A stretch of 64,000 nucleotides of DNA from Pisaster brevispinus (GCA_023634235.1 JAMKCF010000064.1:62001-126000); one strand, 5' to 3'. Shown: positions 11,100-23,109, counted from the stretch's first letter. Numbers and translations: made by a program. The notes: generated from the sequence alone by a model not told the origin.

Positions 11100-13640
11100 C
11101 AAGGTCCTAACATGGTGTAATTGTGAAGTTGTAATTGTAACTTTGTCGGAAATAATGACACTGCTATCACACATTTGGACACTCAGAACTAGTCTGGACT
11201 CCGGGCCTCCATGGAGCCTGACTCAATTATGGGTCAGTATGACATGCCATGACATGCCATGGACATGCTATCTGTGTCTAAGTTACCCCCAAACTGTGCC
11301 AAACTGATGCAGAATCTGATTCCAAACCCCATTTCTAATCAGTTTCTGTGTCATTCCAACCCAAATGGGTCAGGCCTCCTGAGACCTGGATTCTGGGCCA
11401 ACTCAGACCTCAGAATTCTTAGAATGGAGGCTCTCATTTTTAACTGCAAAATAAAGAATAACTTAAATCTCATGACTAGATGTTACATGAATGATCCACC
11501 ATAATATTTTTAAAAAAATAGAAAGATAAATCACAAGTAGCCAGGATGATGTGGAACTTTGCTTGGAAGCTGAGAGTTAATTGTTTTTGTAACAGAAAGT
11601 CTCAAGTCTAACAGCAAAGAATCTCCATGGAGTTCAATGTCACTGGTTTTTTTTTCAAAGATCAAGCTGGCTAATTGAACCCATAACTTTCACTCTCATA
11701 GCTGCTGGCTGGGCCTTAGTTCTCACAGATTCTGAATGGTCAAATAAATAGCTACATTGTTTTAGTAACTACATCATTATTATGTACACATTCTAGGTGT
11801 AATGTACGCCTAGTCCTATTTTCATACAGCTCTTTAGCAGAATGTTCTTAACAATTTTTGTATAGCTCAGCAAACATAGCGTGGATTTAGTCAGATACAA
11901 TATTCATTACATGGTGTTTGGGATGGTAAGAGGCCCCTGACAACTATGTATGTTCTAAGCCAAATTGAAATCTAAAATAGCCAATAGTCTGAAAAATGTT
12001 TCAATTATTATAAGACACATGTATGTAGATCAATGCCCAACTTCATGGCTCTGCTTACTGGAAGCAAAAAATCAGCGCTTAATGTCAGAGATAAATTCAT
12101 GCTAAATGTAAACAGAATTCTTTAGCCAAGAATTTGTGCTTGTGCATGTTCATACTTGGCACTACAAGGCTTATCTCCTGACACAAAGACTGAAGTGCTA
12201 GTAGTCCAGATGGATACTGAAAGAAAACAAGGCTTTCTTTACATTTGCAGTTTCTTATGGCCAACAAAATGGCTTTTATATTTGAGAAAATTATGTTTGA
12301 TGCTCACCAGATTATTTGCCAAACAATAACAATTTTTTTTTCTTGAAAACAAGAAAATATCAATGTAAGATGCCTCTTAAATTTTCTGTTGGCAAATGCA
12401 CTTAAACTGCCCACTTCTGTTCTGTCAGTATGACCCAGAAATGGGTAAAACCTAGGCAGAATCAGAGTAAAAAAAACAAAAAAAAACCAAAACAGTTTCC
12501 AGGTCAGCATGACCCAGAAAAGGCTCCAAATCTGTCCCAGGAGTTTGTAGTGAGCATGCTGCCACCATGTTCCCTGACTGCAATAGCAATCATAAATACC
12601 CATCCTAATTTTCTCTAAAATGCACCAATCTGTTCTGCCTGCCAGCCTCGTTTTGATTACGTTGATTTGAACGAGAGACGAACGAGATGGCTGCTCCATG
12701 ATACAAGTCTACTGGCCTGGCCAGCTAGTTCATTCTACTGGCCTGGCCAGCTAGTTCATTACTTCCCAAAGCCTCGGTACATACAATGTAAACCACTCCT
12801 CACATAGATTGTTCATATCCATAGTTGACATCATATTGTGGAGAACATTAGCTGTGTTTGGTTAGGCTTCTGTCTCTGAAGATGGCTGTAAATGAAAGGA
12901 GAGGCAATAAACATCGTTAGCAATGAACAAATAGTAGAAAACCATAGTGCACTGTAAATGTATTTGGTTGCATTATTTTATAAAGCAATGTGAAAGTTGT
13001 TTGAAATTGCAAAAACATTTTCATACAAAATGTCCTTCCCAAATTATGAATTTCTGTTAATTAATTGCTAAAGTGAGAGTTTATGCACTCTGATTGGTTG
13101 AATACTGGTCACATGGGGAGTGTTAACATATGAAATAAAGACCAGCTCTGTGAACTAGTAATTAAATGACCCCTAAACAAGTATATTGATGTGTAAAAGT
13201 TCTGTATGCACTGTGCACTTAGCTGTTTTCTTTATGCAAATTGTTTTTGTGTTTTTGGCAAGGACAGCTAGTGCAAGCTCATACCACGTTTATGCATGAA
13301 TGCGCAGACAATGTATTGATTATAGGTAGCTGGTGCGCACATAAAAACAACATAATGCCAAGCATAAAACTGATCACCAACCAAAGTATTTAGATTTAAG
13401 GTGAATTTTACAGCCAGGGCTCAAATTTTACACTGGTCTGCAGGCCCGAGGCCAGTGGTTTTAGTGTCAGGCCAGTAAACCTCTGACTGGACAGTCCAAC
13501 GGTTTTGTGTTTGTCAAGTCCTGTGGTCTAGTGTTGTTCAATTGAATATCAATACATGTACCTCACTGAGTAAGATTCTGAACAGAAACAAATTATGTTC
13601 AAATGTTGACTTTGAGTCTGAGAAATGTATTTCAATTCTA
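11100..13640. other. Non-coding stretch
   Basis: No credible exon. The open frame at 12304-12699 on the minus strand shows no domain, has no convincing splice context and is read as chance. A 26-bp duplication at 12708-12759 is listed separately. Confidence 0.35.
12708..12759. repeat. 26-bp tandem duplication with palindromic core
   Basis: TCTACTGGCCTGGCCAGCTA with its following TTCAT occurs twice with a period of 26 (start 12708 and 12734), apparently without mismatch. Each unit contains the near-palindrome CTGGCCTGGCCAG. Confidence 0.85.
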
Positions 13641-13675
13641 TTGATTATCAAAGTATACTTGGCATCCGATTCCCG

Positions 13676-14900
13676 AGTCACTTGGGTCGAGTCTGAGTTC
13701 CAAGTCACTTTGTTCTAGTCTGAGTCTGAGTTCCAAGTCACTCGGTTCTAGTCTGAGTCTGAGTTCCAAGTCACTTGGGTCGAGTCTGAGTCTGAGTTCC
13801 AAGTTATTTGGTTTGAGTCTGAGTCTGAGTTCCAAGTCACTTGGGTTGAGTCTGAGTCTGAGTTCCAAGTCACTTGGGTCAAGTCTGAGTCTGAGTTCCA
13901 AGTCACTCGGTTCTAGTCTGAGTCTGAGTTCCAAGTCACTTGGGTTGAGTCTGAGTCTGAGTTCCAAGTCACTCGGTTCTAGTCTGAGTCTGAGTTCCAA
14001 GTCACTCGGTTCTAGTCTGAGTCTGAGTTCCAAGTCACTTGGGTCGAGTCTGAGTCTGAGTTCCAAGTTATTTGGTTTGAGTCTGAGTCTGAGTTCCAAG
14101 TCACTTGGGTTGAGTCTGAGTCTGAGTTCCAAGTCACTCGGTTCTAGTCTGAGTCTGAGTTCCAAGTCACTTTGCTTGAGTCTGAGTCTGAGTTCCAAGT
14201 CACTTTGCTTGAGTCTGAGTCTGAGTTCCAAGTCACTCGGTTCTAGTCTGAGTCTGAGTTCCAAGTCACTTTGCTTGAGTCTGAGTCTGAGTTCCAAGTC
14301 ACTTTGCTTGAGTCTGAGTCTGAGTTCCAAGTCACTCGGTTCTAGTCTGAGTCTGAGTTCCAAGTCACTTTGCTTGAGTCTGAGTCTGAGTTCCAAGTCA
14401 CTTTGCTTGAGTCTGAGTCTGAGTTCCAAGTCACTCGGTTCTAGTCTGAGTCTGAGTTCCAAGTCGCTTTGTTCGAGTCTGAGTCTGAGTCACAAGTTAC
14501 TTGGTTCAGGTCCATGTCCTGAGTCACTTGGGTCTAGCCACTTGGTTCAAATCCGATTGTCGAGTCACTTGGTTAGAGTCTGAGTCTTGAGTCTTGAGTC
14601 ACTTGGTTCGAGTCATAGTCTCAAGTCGCTTGGGTCAAGTTTGAGTTCCAAGTCACTCGGTTTGAGTCTGAGTCTGAGTCACAAGTTACTTGGTTTGAGT
14701 CCATGTCCTGAGTCACTTGGGTCTAGCCACTTAGCTCGAATCTTATTGTCGAGTCACTTGGGTCGAGTCTTGAGTCCCAGTTCCTAGCCATTTGGTTTGA
14801 GTCCGAGTACCAAGTTACTTGGATTGAGTCAGAGTCTGAGTCCTGAGTCAATTGGGTAGAGTCCAAGTCCAAGTCATGAGTCACTTGTTTAAATCACTAA
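13676..14900. repeat. 33-bp minisatellite with 99-bp higher-order units
   Basis: The unit GAGTCTGAGTCTGAGTTCCA plus AGTCACTTGGGTC has a period of 33 bp, about 25 copies to 14.5 kb, then degenerates to about 14.9 kb. Three unit types (CTCGGTTCTAG, TTTGCTTGAG twice) repeat as a 99-bp trimer, with starts at about 14135, 14234, 14333 and 14432. Because 33 is a multiple of three and the unit lacks stops, both strands show long frames (LELRLRL..SD minus, SLSLSSKSLGS plus). These are repeat artefacts, not proteins. Confidence 0.95.
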
Positions 14901-17260
14901 AAAGTAAGAACACTTTAACCATTTCACTTAGATGACTGGAATGCAAACCAAATGATGTAAAAGAGGAATTGAAAATGACAAACTTTGCTATCATATTTAG
15001 TTTCAACTAAGTTCTGTAATATGCAATAAAAATGTTATTTAAGGCTCAGTTCTTGTTTTTCCTTTACTAATACCCCTTGCCCTCTCTCCAGAATGTCTTG
15101 ATGCAACTAATTGCCTAATTGCCTAAGCTTTAACTTTAGAGGGACCTATTTCCTGAGAATGCAGGCTAAAGGTAATAGGTCGCTCAGTTCTGGAGACTCA
15201 AGGGCCCAAGAAATTTCAACAATTAATTCATTGCCAATTAAATCATAAGCATTTCAACACTTCAAGGAATGCTTTAATTTCCCATTATGTGTTTTTGTAA
15301 TCGTTGTTCACTGTTAACATCATGAGCAGGTGCTGTAACCAGTCAAAACGTTGAAGTGTATTGCCTCGTTTGGGAACTATTTCCTGCAAATTATGCATAC
15401 CCATCTAGTTCAAGGAGGGGCAAATCTCATGCACTAACCCAACGTGACCTTGTTTCAGCAAACCAAACCACAGAACTAGCAAGAGGTGTGTTATAATACA
15501 TTTGTTTTTTGTGGGGCATGACCATTTTAACTGTTTTTATTCCAATGTCTGATTGAAAAGAGTGAGCTTTTTGAAAAAGTGCAGAATACATGTTTTTCAG
15601 AGTTTCTCAGAATTTTCCATGGAAAAAATCCACTTTTTTAAAAGTAAAATTTGGAAATAAGACAGAAATAGGAGGAATATCAAACATGCAGTAACAAACT
15701 CCATTGCAATAGGTGTTTTCAAAAAATCATTTATTTAATTATTTGTGTGTTGTTTATTTGTTGTTTTAAAATAGAGACTAACTTAATTTTCATTCTCTCT
15801 TAGAATTTAAGTTCCTTCAAAACCATATCCTAAAATGTGATTTATTTTTAGCAATCTTCAGTAGCTCAGTTGACGCTAATTAGAAAAAAATGTAATTGCT
15901 GCCTGTTTCGACGTTTTTCCCCTTCAAAAAGTTGGAAGGGTGTTGGCTAAGTTACCTCAGCAAGTTTGTTGTTGCAATTGAATAGTTTTGTTATTTGTTG
16001 TATGTGGTGCACGAAAATTTTAACTATTATTATTCCATTATCTGATTTTAACCCTTGTGTTAAAAAGGGTCAACAATTCCTACCACACCATCTAAGGCAT
16101 CTTAAAAAAATTGATGTGCTTTTCCTAAAATTTGTTACCTCTTTAAGTGACTTCTTTACATGCCCCGCTATTGCCTAGACTGATTTGAGCATTTACATTA
16201 CCCAGTAATTTAATTTTCCCCTTTAATTAGCTAACTTAGTGGCAAGGAAACACCCCTGACTTTACCCTGACGAGCGAAAAGCCCAATTATTTTTACGAAA
16301 CCATCCAAAATGTAGTTTTAAAAAATCCTGTAAAAAAAACCTCTAGGGTTGACCACCCCCCCCCCCCCCCCCCCCCCGAGACACATAGACTGATCAAAGG
16401 GTAACAATAAACTTGATCAGTTGAATTTTTTTTCTATTCGAACATTAGGAACTAAATAATTTTGTTTTTACACCTCTAACTAATTCCGTGATTTAAAAAC
16501 TACTACTTTGGCCTTTACTAAAACTTAGAATTAGTATTGCTTTGTTTTTAGCTGCTACTAAATGACCTATATGGCATTTATTCTGAGAATTTTCATACAA
16601 AGAGGTGTTGGTAGTAAAGACAAAAAAGTGATGATAATAATATTAAATTGTCAATAAAGGCTACTTTCTGCCAGCTCATTACTCAATGCTTTTAGATCTT
16701 ACACTCATTAAAAACATTTATCGTCAGAAGAAAAATAGTCATTATTAATTCATTAGATGAAAATATCAATTGAAAACATTGTCATTGCTGCCATTGAATT
16801 TTGTAAAAATATTGTTACCCCTTTTTGTTCTTTTTTTCGGAGGGGGGGGGGGGAGGGTGCGGTTGCTTGGGTAGGACAACAAGTTTATTGCTTCATTGGT
16901 ACACATTTTGTTGTGGTACATGGTCACTAAAGCAACAGGATAATTGAAGTAGAAAAACATTTGGAAAAGTGTAAATTTTTTGCATTTCTTTGGAAGTGTA
17001 GGGTTTGGATGTTTTGTTAAATATTTGCGTTGCCTTTTTAAAATTTTGTTTTTACTTTGCTCCGTGAAACTATAAACGCCATTAAATGTTATTAGCTATA
17101 GCAAAAACTAAACAATTTTAAGGTTCATGTTGTTTTATAAAACAGTAACAGGCAGTATATTGGTCCTTGGAAATAAGTAGGAAACTTAACAAGTATCTGG
17201 GCTGACCAAGGCCTACATGTACATGTACTTTAGGCTTTTTTAAAACTTTTTAAAGTCTCT
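14901..17260. other. Non-coding AT-rich stretch
   Basis: Pyrimidine-tract acceptor-like sites occur (about 15092, 15460) but no open exon with a matching donor. Long poly-C at about 16356-16377 and poly-G at about 16843-16853. Nothing else is supportable. Confidence 0.35.
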
Positions 17261-17264
17261 TTAA

Positions 17265-17870
17265 CCCTTTCGTTACCGAATTGTTTGGACATAAACAACC
17301 GCTGGTGACCACATTGTTTGACCACTCAAGCGTGAAGCACACATTCTTACATAACAGAAAGCTTTTGTTCAAAGGCCATTTTTACAAACTCCATTATCTT
17401 CTTGAAGATATTGTTTTACAGCAAAATAAGTAATAAAAAAGTTCTTCCTTATTGAATTTCCTTTCATATGATCTAAAACTCATTGAGATTGGTCCAATAA
17501 ATGTCAAAGTTCTTGGTCTTTCTTTCCTCAGTGCAATCTGTAATCTCAAACACTTTTTTGTACACAACCATATGGCGCTTCGTAGGTGTTTGGCATTTCG
17601 GATCTTTCTATTCCAATTTGAAGAGATTGCATAATAGCAACCTTATTTTATTTTACCACCATTGGAAAGATCCGATCTCTTTCTTTCCAATGATGGTAAG
17701 CTTGGGTATGGAGGGTGAACATGGGCAAAACTACAACTTTATTACAAATGGCTTTTGTGCTCAGGCTTGAGTGCTTTTTTGTGTGCAAGCTTGGTCGACT
17801 AAAGTCGCCAATGGTAAGGAAGAGGGGGTATGAGTGCAGTCGACTAAAGTCGCCTATGGTAAGGAAAGGG
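17265..17870. mobile_element. piggyBac-type MITE with TTAA target duplication (606 bp)
   Basis: TTAA flanks both ends (17261-17264 and 17871-17874). The terminal inverted repeats are CCCTTTCGTTACC and, from the right, CCCTTTCCTTACC (12 of 13). TTAA duplication with a CCC start is the hallmark of piggyBac elements. An internal hairpin has 18-bp arms (17653-17670 and 17682-17699, one mismatch), and GTCGACTAAAGTCGCC.ATGG is duplicated with a 45-bp period near the right end. No transposase is encoded, so it is non-autonomous. Confidence 0.8.
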
Positions 17871-17874
17871 TTAA

Positions 17875-19049
17875 TAAGAGTTTTTATGATTTTTCCAAAG
17901 AAATTATACTTAAAAGTTAGAATATCCTGCCTGCAGTAAAAGTTTGATTGTAAAAAGTGAGTTTAAAATAACATGTACTAAAAAAAAAATACTTTATAGT
18001 TTGTAAGTAATTGTTTTTACTGACCTATTAATTTTGTATTTATTTGTTATTTTTATTAGTTATTTATTTTTTATGTTTTAAAATTACTTCTTTGGGTGGT
18101 CAAAACCACCAGTTTGTGAATTTTTAAACCAACTGAAACCATTTTTGACATGAATTTAAAATGTTTACACTAAAATACTTTTAGTTTGGTGGTTAGGCGG
18201 GGGGGGGGGGGGGAGAGTTGTTACAATGGCACAAAGTTGGGTTTCTGTGTTGGCCTGATCATTTTTTAACCAAAATTTCAATGGCTTAAAAAAAACCCTA
18301 TATATATATTTTTTTTTTTTTTAAATTGCCTCATTATTTTTATTAAAAATTAAGATAAAATTGTTTTGTTTTATTGCTTGTTGTTTGTTTGTTTGCTTTT
18401 TATGGAGCATTTAAGAAGTTTTTGGTCCAGATAAACAGAAATACTCATGCAAAGGGCCAATTTATTTAAATAAAAAAATAATAATTAAAAAAAAGAAAAT
18501 TAGTACTACTTTTCTAGTCTTAAAAAATATATATATTGAATTACTAAACTAGTAATTAATACGAATTATTAATATTTTACTTTCTCAAACAAATTGAGGC
18601 TTGCAAAATAAATATTCCACTAAAGATTAAATAATAATTTTCACTAAATTATAAAAAGTATTTACCCTGAATAACTGGGTTGTTGTTGAGCTCAGCCGAC
18701 TGACTTCCAGTCATAACAAATTAACATAAACCATGTGCTCCTTCCACCACTGCAGTGTGTGGTATTGTTTACTTAAATAGGTACCCTGACTCACTAAGTA
18801 TGTCATAGCATGCGCAGCTTAAGATTGGAACCATGTTATTATGCTCTATTAAGTATTTTGTTATATATAAATTATGACAGTTTTGTTTTAAATTGTTATA
18901 CCATATTGTTACCTTAAATTATTCAAAAGGATCTTGTTTGGGGGTTTTAGGAATTTAAATTATTTTGAGCTTTTTCAGTTTTTTAAAATGGACATTTGAA
19001 AATAGCGCCACCTATTGATCATGCTTCCTTAATTTAATTGTGCATGCAG
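17875..19049. other. Very AT-rich intron-like stretch
   Basis: Contains poly-G at about 18198-18213, poly-T/poly-A tracts and AT-rich sequence; no exon seen. It ends in the acceptor before the exon at 19050. Confidence 0.4.
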
Positions 19050-19174
19050 CATATGGGATTTTTTGTACACGCGGTTTGGGAAAATTAATTTTGTTATTTG
19101 GAGATTGTAATGTAATTCGGAAATACCCTGAAGTTTCTTATGAGGAACAGTCATTTTGTGGAGTCAAAATTCAG
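19050..19174 (+). CDS. Candidate penultimate exon of unidentified host gene
   Basis: The acceptor is AATTGTGCATGCAG and the donor ATTCAG|GTAAAA. Entered in phase 1 it encodes a 41-residue open segment including GKLILLFGDCNVIRKYPEV and YEEQSFCGVKIQ, leaving in phase 0. The next exon (19344) continues directly in phase 0 to a stop codon, and a polyA signal follows. Two adjacent open exons with matching phase, a stop and a signal make this the best supported host coding piece in the window. I do not recognise the protein. The intron between the two exons is 169 bp. Confidence 0.5.
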
Positions 19175-19343
19175 GTAAAAATGCACTTTCTGGCTTATAG
19201 ATTAAGGTCAACATTCTGCCTACATAATGTACAAATGATTAATAATGCAATTTTGTATGACATCCTCCATGCATAAACATATATGTGTTCATTTTCCTTA
19301 TTCTAAAAAATTACTGGTGTACACTGTCCTGTTCCATTTTCAG

Positions 19344-19442
19344 GATAATCATATTTTCAGTTTAAAAGACGACGGTTGGTATCAGGGGACAAAGCCTAAT
19401 CAAAGTTCGGTACTTTTAGTAAAGCAAATTTTGTTAAAGTGA
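19344..19442 (+). CDS. Candidate terminal exon with stop codon
   Basis: The acceptor is a long pyrimidine tract ending GTTCCATTTTCAG. Phase 0 reading gives 32 residues beginning DNHIFSLKDDGWYQGTKPNQ and ending LVKQILLK, then TGA at 19440-19442. It joins the exon at 19050-19174 without a frame break, and AATAAA follows 126 bases after the stop. The coding reading rests on phase agreement, not on homology. Confidence 0.5.
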   Translation, partial: DNHIFSLKDDGWYQGTKPNQSSVLLVKQILLK

Positions 19443-19567
19443 CAATGTTCTTTAATCTTTTTGCGTAGATTGTCATTAAACCGCGTTGGCCCTATTTTAA
19501 CATCAGTTCACCTTTGGATATGTGCCCCTATAAATATGCAAACTGCAATATCTTTTAAAAGTGCAGA

Positions 19568-19573
19568 AATAAA
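19568..19573 (+). terminator. Candidate polyadenylation signal
   Basis: AATAAA lies 126 bases past the stop of the candidate terminal exon, a normal distance for a short 3' UTR. Confidence 0.45.
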
Positions 19574-19599
19574 AAATTAAATGTATTTGCAGCATGCTT

Positions 19600-20690
19600 T
19601 TACTATCCAGGCTTTCGTTTCATTGCAAAAATTTAATGAAAAGGATCAGATATGTGAACTTGAAATTATAAATAAACAACACAAGACCATGATGATGAAG
19701 CCTTGGTACCGTTGTAATTACCAAAATATATGATATCAATTACTTAATTGCCATACAAAGAAATGTGATGAAAAATGCAACAATGAAATGATTCAAGAAC
19801 AGATCAATAACGTGGTTAAGAATTGAACATGAATTGGGCCAAAACATTGTTATTGGTTAAATACAACGAATACAAGAACAGCCAAAAACGTGATTATTAG
19901 GTGTAAAAAACTGGAGTCAAATATTGGTCAATAACGTGAATATTGGTATTGTGAAAAATTACATTTTTGTGTCAATAGCGTGAATACTAAGTTTGCATCA
20001 CTTGATTCAAAACTTTTCAATAACCTGATTATTGACGGGGCAAATAGTGTCATTATGTGATTATGTAATCACATAAAAAATCTTTTGATTTTGTATGTGA
20101 TTATGCGGTGAAAACGCATTACTGCCTATCGTTGGAATATCCTATTAGTGTTGAACGTGATTAGTACTTAATGGGTTTGACGTTATTTTAGCTTTGTTTT
20201 AAGGCCAACATTGGGTGTGAACAATGGGATTTACTAACAAGTCAGTAACATAACCATCAGTTTATAACCACCAGATTGAAGAAGTGTTACAAAGGTTACG
20301 AAGTGTGTTAGCGTAAATGTTGATTCCAACAGCATGGAAAACGCACGAACGCAAATGGTTAATGCCTTAATGAAATTTGTTAACATGACTATTCGATAAA
20401 AATGCAATAACCCTTATAGCTCAATTATCCCATATGAAGAATGTGATTAAAACCAACTCAGTTTACATCTACACATGCTACAAACAGTGTGTGATTATAA
20501 AGATCATGAACGGTACACAAAATGCACAGCATGCGCATGTGTGTGTAGGCCGTGACCAGCCCACAGCACAGAGGTCACAGAAGTCATGAATATTCATTAA
20601 TTAACTTGCTTATCCCAGTTAAAAACAACAGTGCATGCATCTAAAGCTCCCAATGTTAAAAGTTGTAACTTTTTTATTGATGTTTCAAAA
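19600..20690. other. Non-coding stretch with loosely repeated AACGTGATTATT-like motif
   Basis: Motifs such as CAATAACGTG, AACGTGATTATT and AACGTGAATATT recur between about 19805 and 20165 at irregular spacing. No gene is seen. The right end abuts a TATA-like site. Confidence 0.4.
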
Positions 20691-20692
20691 TC

Positions 20693-20700
20693 TATAAAAA
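20693..20700 (+). promoter_or_regulatory. TATA-box-like site
   Basis: TATAAAAA lies about 30 bases before a segment that ends in a consensus donor (AACAAG|GTATGT, exon end 20833) and is followed after 83 bases by an acceptor. The spacing would suit transcription starting near 20725. This is inference from layout only. Confidence 0.3.
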
Positions 20701-20916
20701 CAAATCCTATCATCTAAACACTGGCCATGCATCTTCAAAGGTATTCCAGCCCCGTGGTCCATCAGCTAAAAATTGACTGGCTTTGCCAAAAATACACCTA
20801 GTTTCTCTTAGAAACATCCCGTTAACCAACAAGGTATGTATTTGAATCTGAGGTAGGATTGTAGTGCGTCTACTTAGATAACTAATTCTTTGATTTTGAA
20901 ACTTTCTTTCTTTTAG

Positions 20917-21148
20917 ATTGATTTGTCTACATTCCCCATGACGTTTTGCAACATAAGATGTCGACACCAGCAGCACACAATATACAACACCAAGTTAAAG
21001 ATGTAGAGGCACCACAGAAACACAACACACTTGGACATGTACTGACTCTATATGAACTGATGGAAACCATGGATGACTACACTGAGTAGTTGATTGTAAC
21101 GACAGCCAGAATGAACTGATCACAACACAAACCCAGGAGGTAACCAAG
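20917..21148 (+). ncRNA. Candidate non-coding exon, paralogous to the one at 29875
   Basis: Bounded by the acceptor CTTTCTTTTAG and the donor AACCAAG|GTACGT. All three frames contain stops. The sequence aligns with 29875-30095 (ATTG.TTTGTC..CATT.CCCATG, AACATA.GATGTCGACAC versus AACATATAAGATCTACACA, CCATGGA.GA.TACA, CCAGAATGA.CTG.TCACAAC). The similarity continues past the donor (GAACTCATGT..A.TCAGAGAGAGGTTTGC). The pair is therefore either a tandemly duplicated transcribed region or two copies of an unnamed dispersed element. Confidence 0.35.
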
Positions 21149-21319
21149 GTACGTGCATTTTTAAACTCTTATTGAACTCATGTCCATCTCAGAGAGAGGT
21201 TTGCTGCATTTAATCTCAGAGCAACGAATCAAGAGAACTTCACAACCTTTGTTAAGTGCTTTCCCAGATAACATTCATACATTGGGCCAACATTGGCTTT
21301 TGGTCTGCAATGTATAGTA

Positions 21320-23089
21320 TAAGCCTGTGACCCTACATTTAATTTACTATCCGTTTAAACAAAACTTTTCGAAACGGTTAACCATTTAAAATTTGTCAGC
21401 GGCAAGTCAATGTTCTAACAAACGAACACCAAAGACAATCCTCCATGGTACAAGGAAGTCCCAATGTTTTGACTATTAACGGCCGCCCTCCCAAAGTTTA
21501 AGGCCGCCCTGCCAAAAAAATGACAAACCACGGAACGAAAGCAACTTCGACGGCAGCGCCGAACACTGGTATAAGCTTCCTTTACACACAAACTATTTTT
21601 TCGCCTGCACTTAATACGACCAAACGAGCAGCCGACAAGCCATGCCCGACTTCCAAACCCCAGCATTAGAATTGCGATCGTTCATTTAAGTATACATGTA
21701 CATGTTCTGTACATTACAAATGTTAAAGGGACACACCGGCTTACTGTTTACCTAATTTAGTGATGTGGAATGACAAACAATAAATTTTAAATGGTTGTTG
21801 TAAAAAAAAATCATCAAAATATCACGTAATTAACGAAAAATGTGAAAAAAACAAAACGCGGTCAAAGGTCAGCTTATACGCTTTTCCAGCCGTTGCAAGT
21901 CGTTGTAAGTAGACTGGTGCTCGGTTTATGTATTAATTATAACAATGGCAAGGCATGACGATCCAGACTTCATATCCATCAAGCACAAATTCACGTGGAC
22001 ATAAAAACACAGACATAAACGGATGTCAGTCCATAGAGCAAGGTTCCTTGCTCTATGGTCAGTCCTAGTCGAAGTCCGATCGCGGTCGTAACCAATAACT
22101 GTTTCGGTTGATCTTGCCTATGAAACAGTTATTGGTTACGACCGCGAAAACGTACCCCAACCAGTATTCTGTGTAGGACGAACTGGACGAACTTGCTTGC
22201 AACGGAGAACGTTTCTTCAACATCCAAGGATCGGTACAAAAAAACATCGCAAGGAAAAACACCCAGAAGGTGGTCCAACGAAAACTAAAAAGTAGAAAAA
22301 CCCACGGTAAATCGTGCATCGGCCCGGGCCCCACAACGTATGGTCTACAACAGCAGGGTCCAAAGTCCAAGCTAACCAACATTCCGCACGCTGTGATTGG
22401 CCGTTGATGGCCGTTGTAATTACCATATTCATAAGAGAGCTTGGCTAGTCTCCAACACGGTACCAGTAAAGAATTGCCGCACAGTGTGCCGCACGCCTGC
22501 AGATTGGTACAATACATGTATATATACAGCCTTGGATTAAGGCTTTTCAAACAACAACAACTTTTGCCGATAGAGGGCTATGCGTGGCAAAGGTACTGGA
22601 ATTTTCTCCATTTGCGTTGTCGACAGGTCGATGAATCTCGATGATTTTATTGCAAACGAAGTTCTAAACAACCAATCCTTAAATCACGAATCCATGAAAT
22701 TGGTTGTTGATGGAAAAAGTATTATTTAGGGCAGAAATTAGGGGATAACATCGTCCAAAAATGATTTAAAAAAAAAAATGTTTCTTAATAACGCATAGCC
22801 AGCTTTCTACAAATAATAAAACCCCACACTGTGCGGCATATTCTGTGTGTATGTTTTCGGCGCAACGCACAAAGCAAAATGTATAACAAATTGTAGGTTT
22901 GAATTAGTTGTAGCTTAGGTTTGCTGAACAAGTAAGTGTCAATCACACGTGCCCACAGTGGAGCCGACCAAAAGCTTGTCGGCAAATTATTTTTCATTTT
23001 TTGTTTCGTTTAAACGGTTAGCACTTTACTAAACGCATAGTGATTTTGTACACGTTTAAACGTTTAAACGTTTAACCGTCACAGGCTTA
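21320..23089. mobile_element. hAT-type non-autonomous element (1770 bp)
   Basis: The 12-bp terminal inverted repeat TAAGCCTGTGAC is exact at both ends (21320-21331; reverse complement GTCACAGGCTTA at 23078-23089). It is flanked by 8-bp target copies GTATAGTA and GTATTGTA (one mismatch), the hAT duplication length. Subterminal CCGTTTAAAC/GTTTAAACG motifs occur near both ends, in runs at the right. The interior is more GC-rich than the surroundings and holds two strong hairpins and other repeat pieces such as AAAGGGACACACCGGC near 21726. The open frames within (21415-21666, 22065-22550, minus) show no transposase motif. Confidence 0.75.
22031..22146. repeat. Two adjacent near-perfect hairpins inside the hAT element
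   Basis: Hairpin 1: 13-bp arms 22031-22043 and 22046-22058 with a 2-base spacer. Hairpin 2: perfect 25-bp arms 22081-22105 (CGCGGTCGTAACCAATAACT and on) and 22122-22146 with a 16-base loop. Both would also form in RNA. Confidence 0.9.
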
Positions 23090-23109
23090 GTATTGTATTA
23101 GCTTTTTTC

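Noticed and set aside
13676..14500. Regular 33-bp repeats resembling a CRISPR array
   Set aside because: Units are contiguous with no unique spacers, and the DNA is from an animal.
13638..14583. Two long frames (LELRLRL repeats minus, SLSLSSKSLG repeats plus)
   Set aside because: Both are forced by a stop-free 33-bp tandem unit; no start context, splice sites or non-repeat coding sequence.
15300..15400. CAGTCAAAACGTTGAAGTG as a retroelement end
   Set aside because: Reminiscent of sequence found near some retroelement 3' ends, but no reverse transcriptase or boundary is present.
17452..17939. Three overlapping + strand frames near 17.5-17.9 kb
   Set aside because: Two lie wholly inside the piggyBac-type MITE and the third runs through its right end, which has no coding signature.
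22065..22550. 161-codon minus-strand frame inside the hAT element
   Set aside because: It crosses the 25-bp hairpin, overlaps another minus-strand frame and shows no transposase or other domain.
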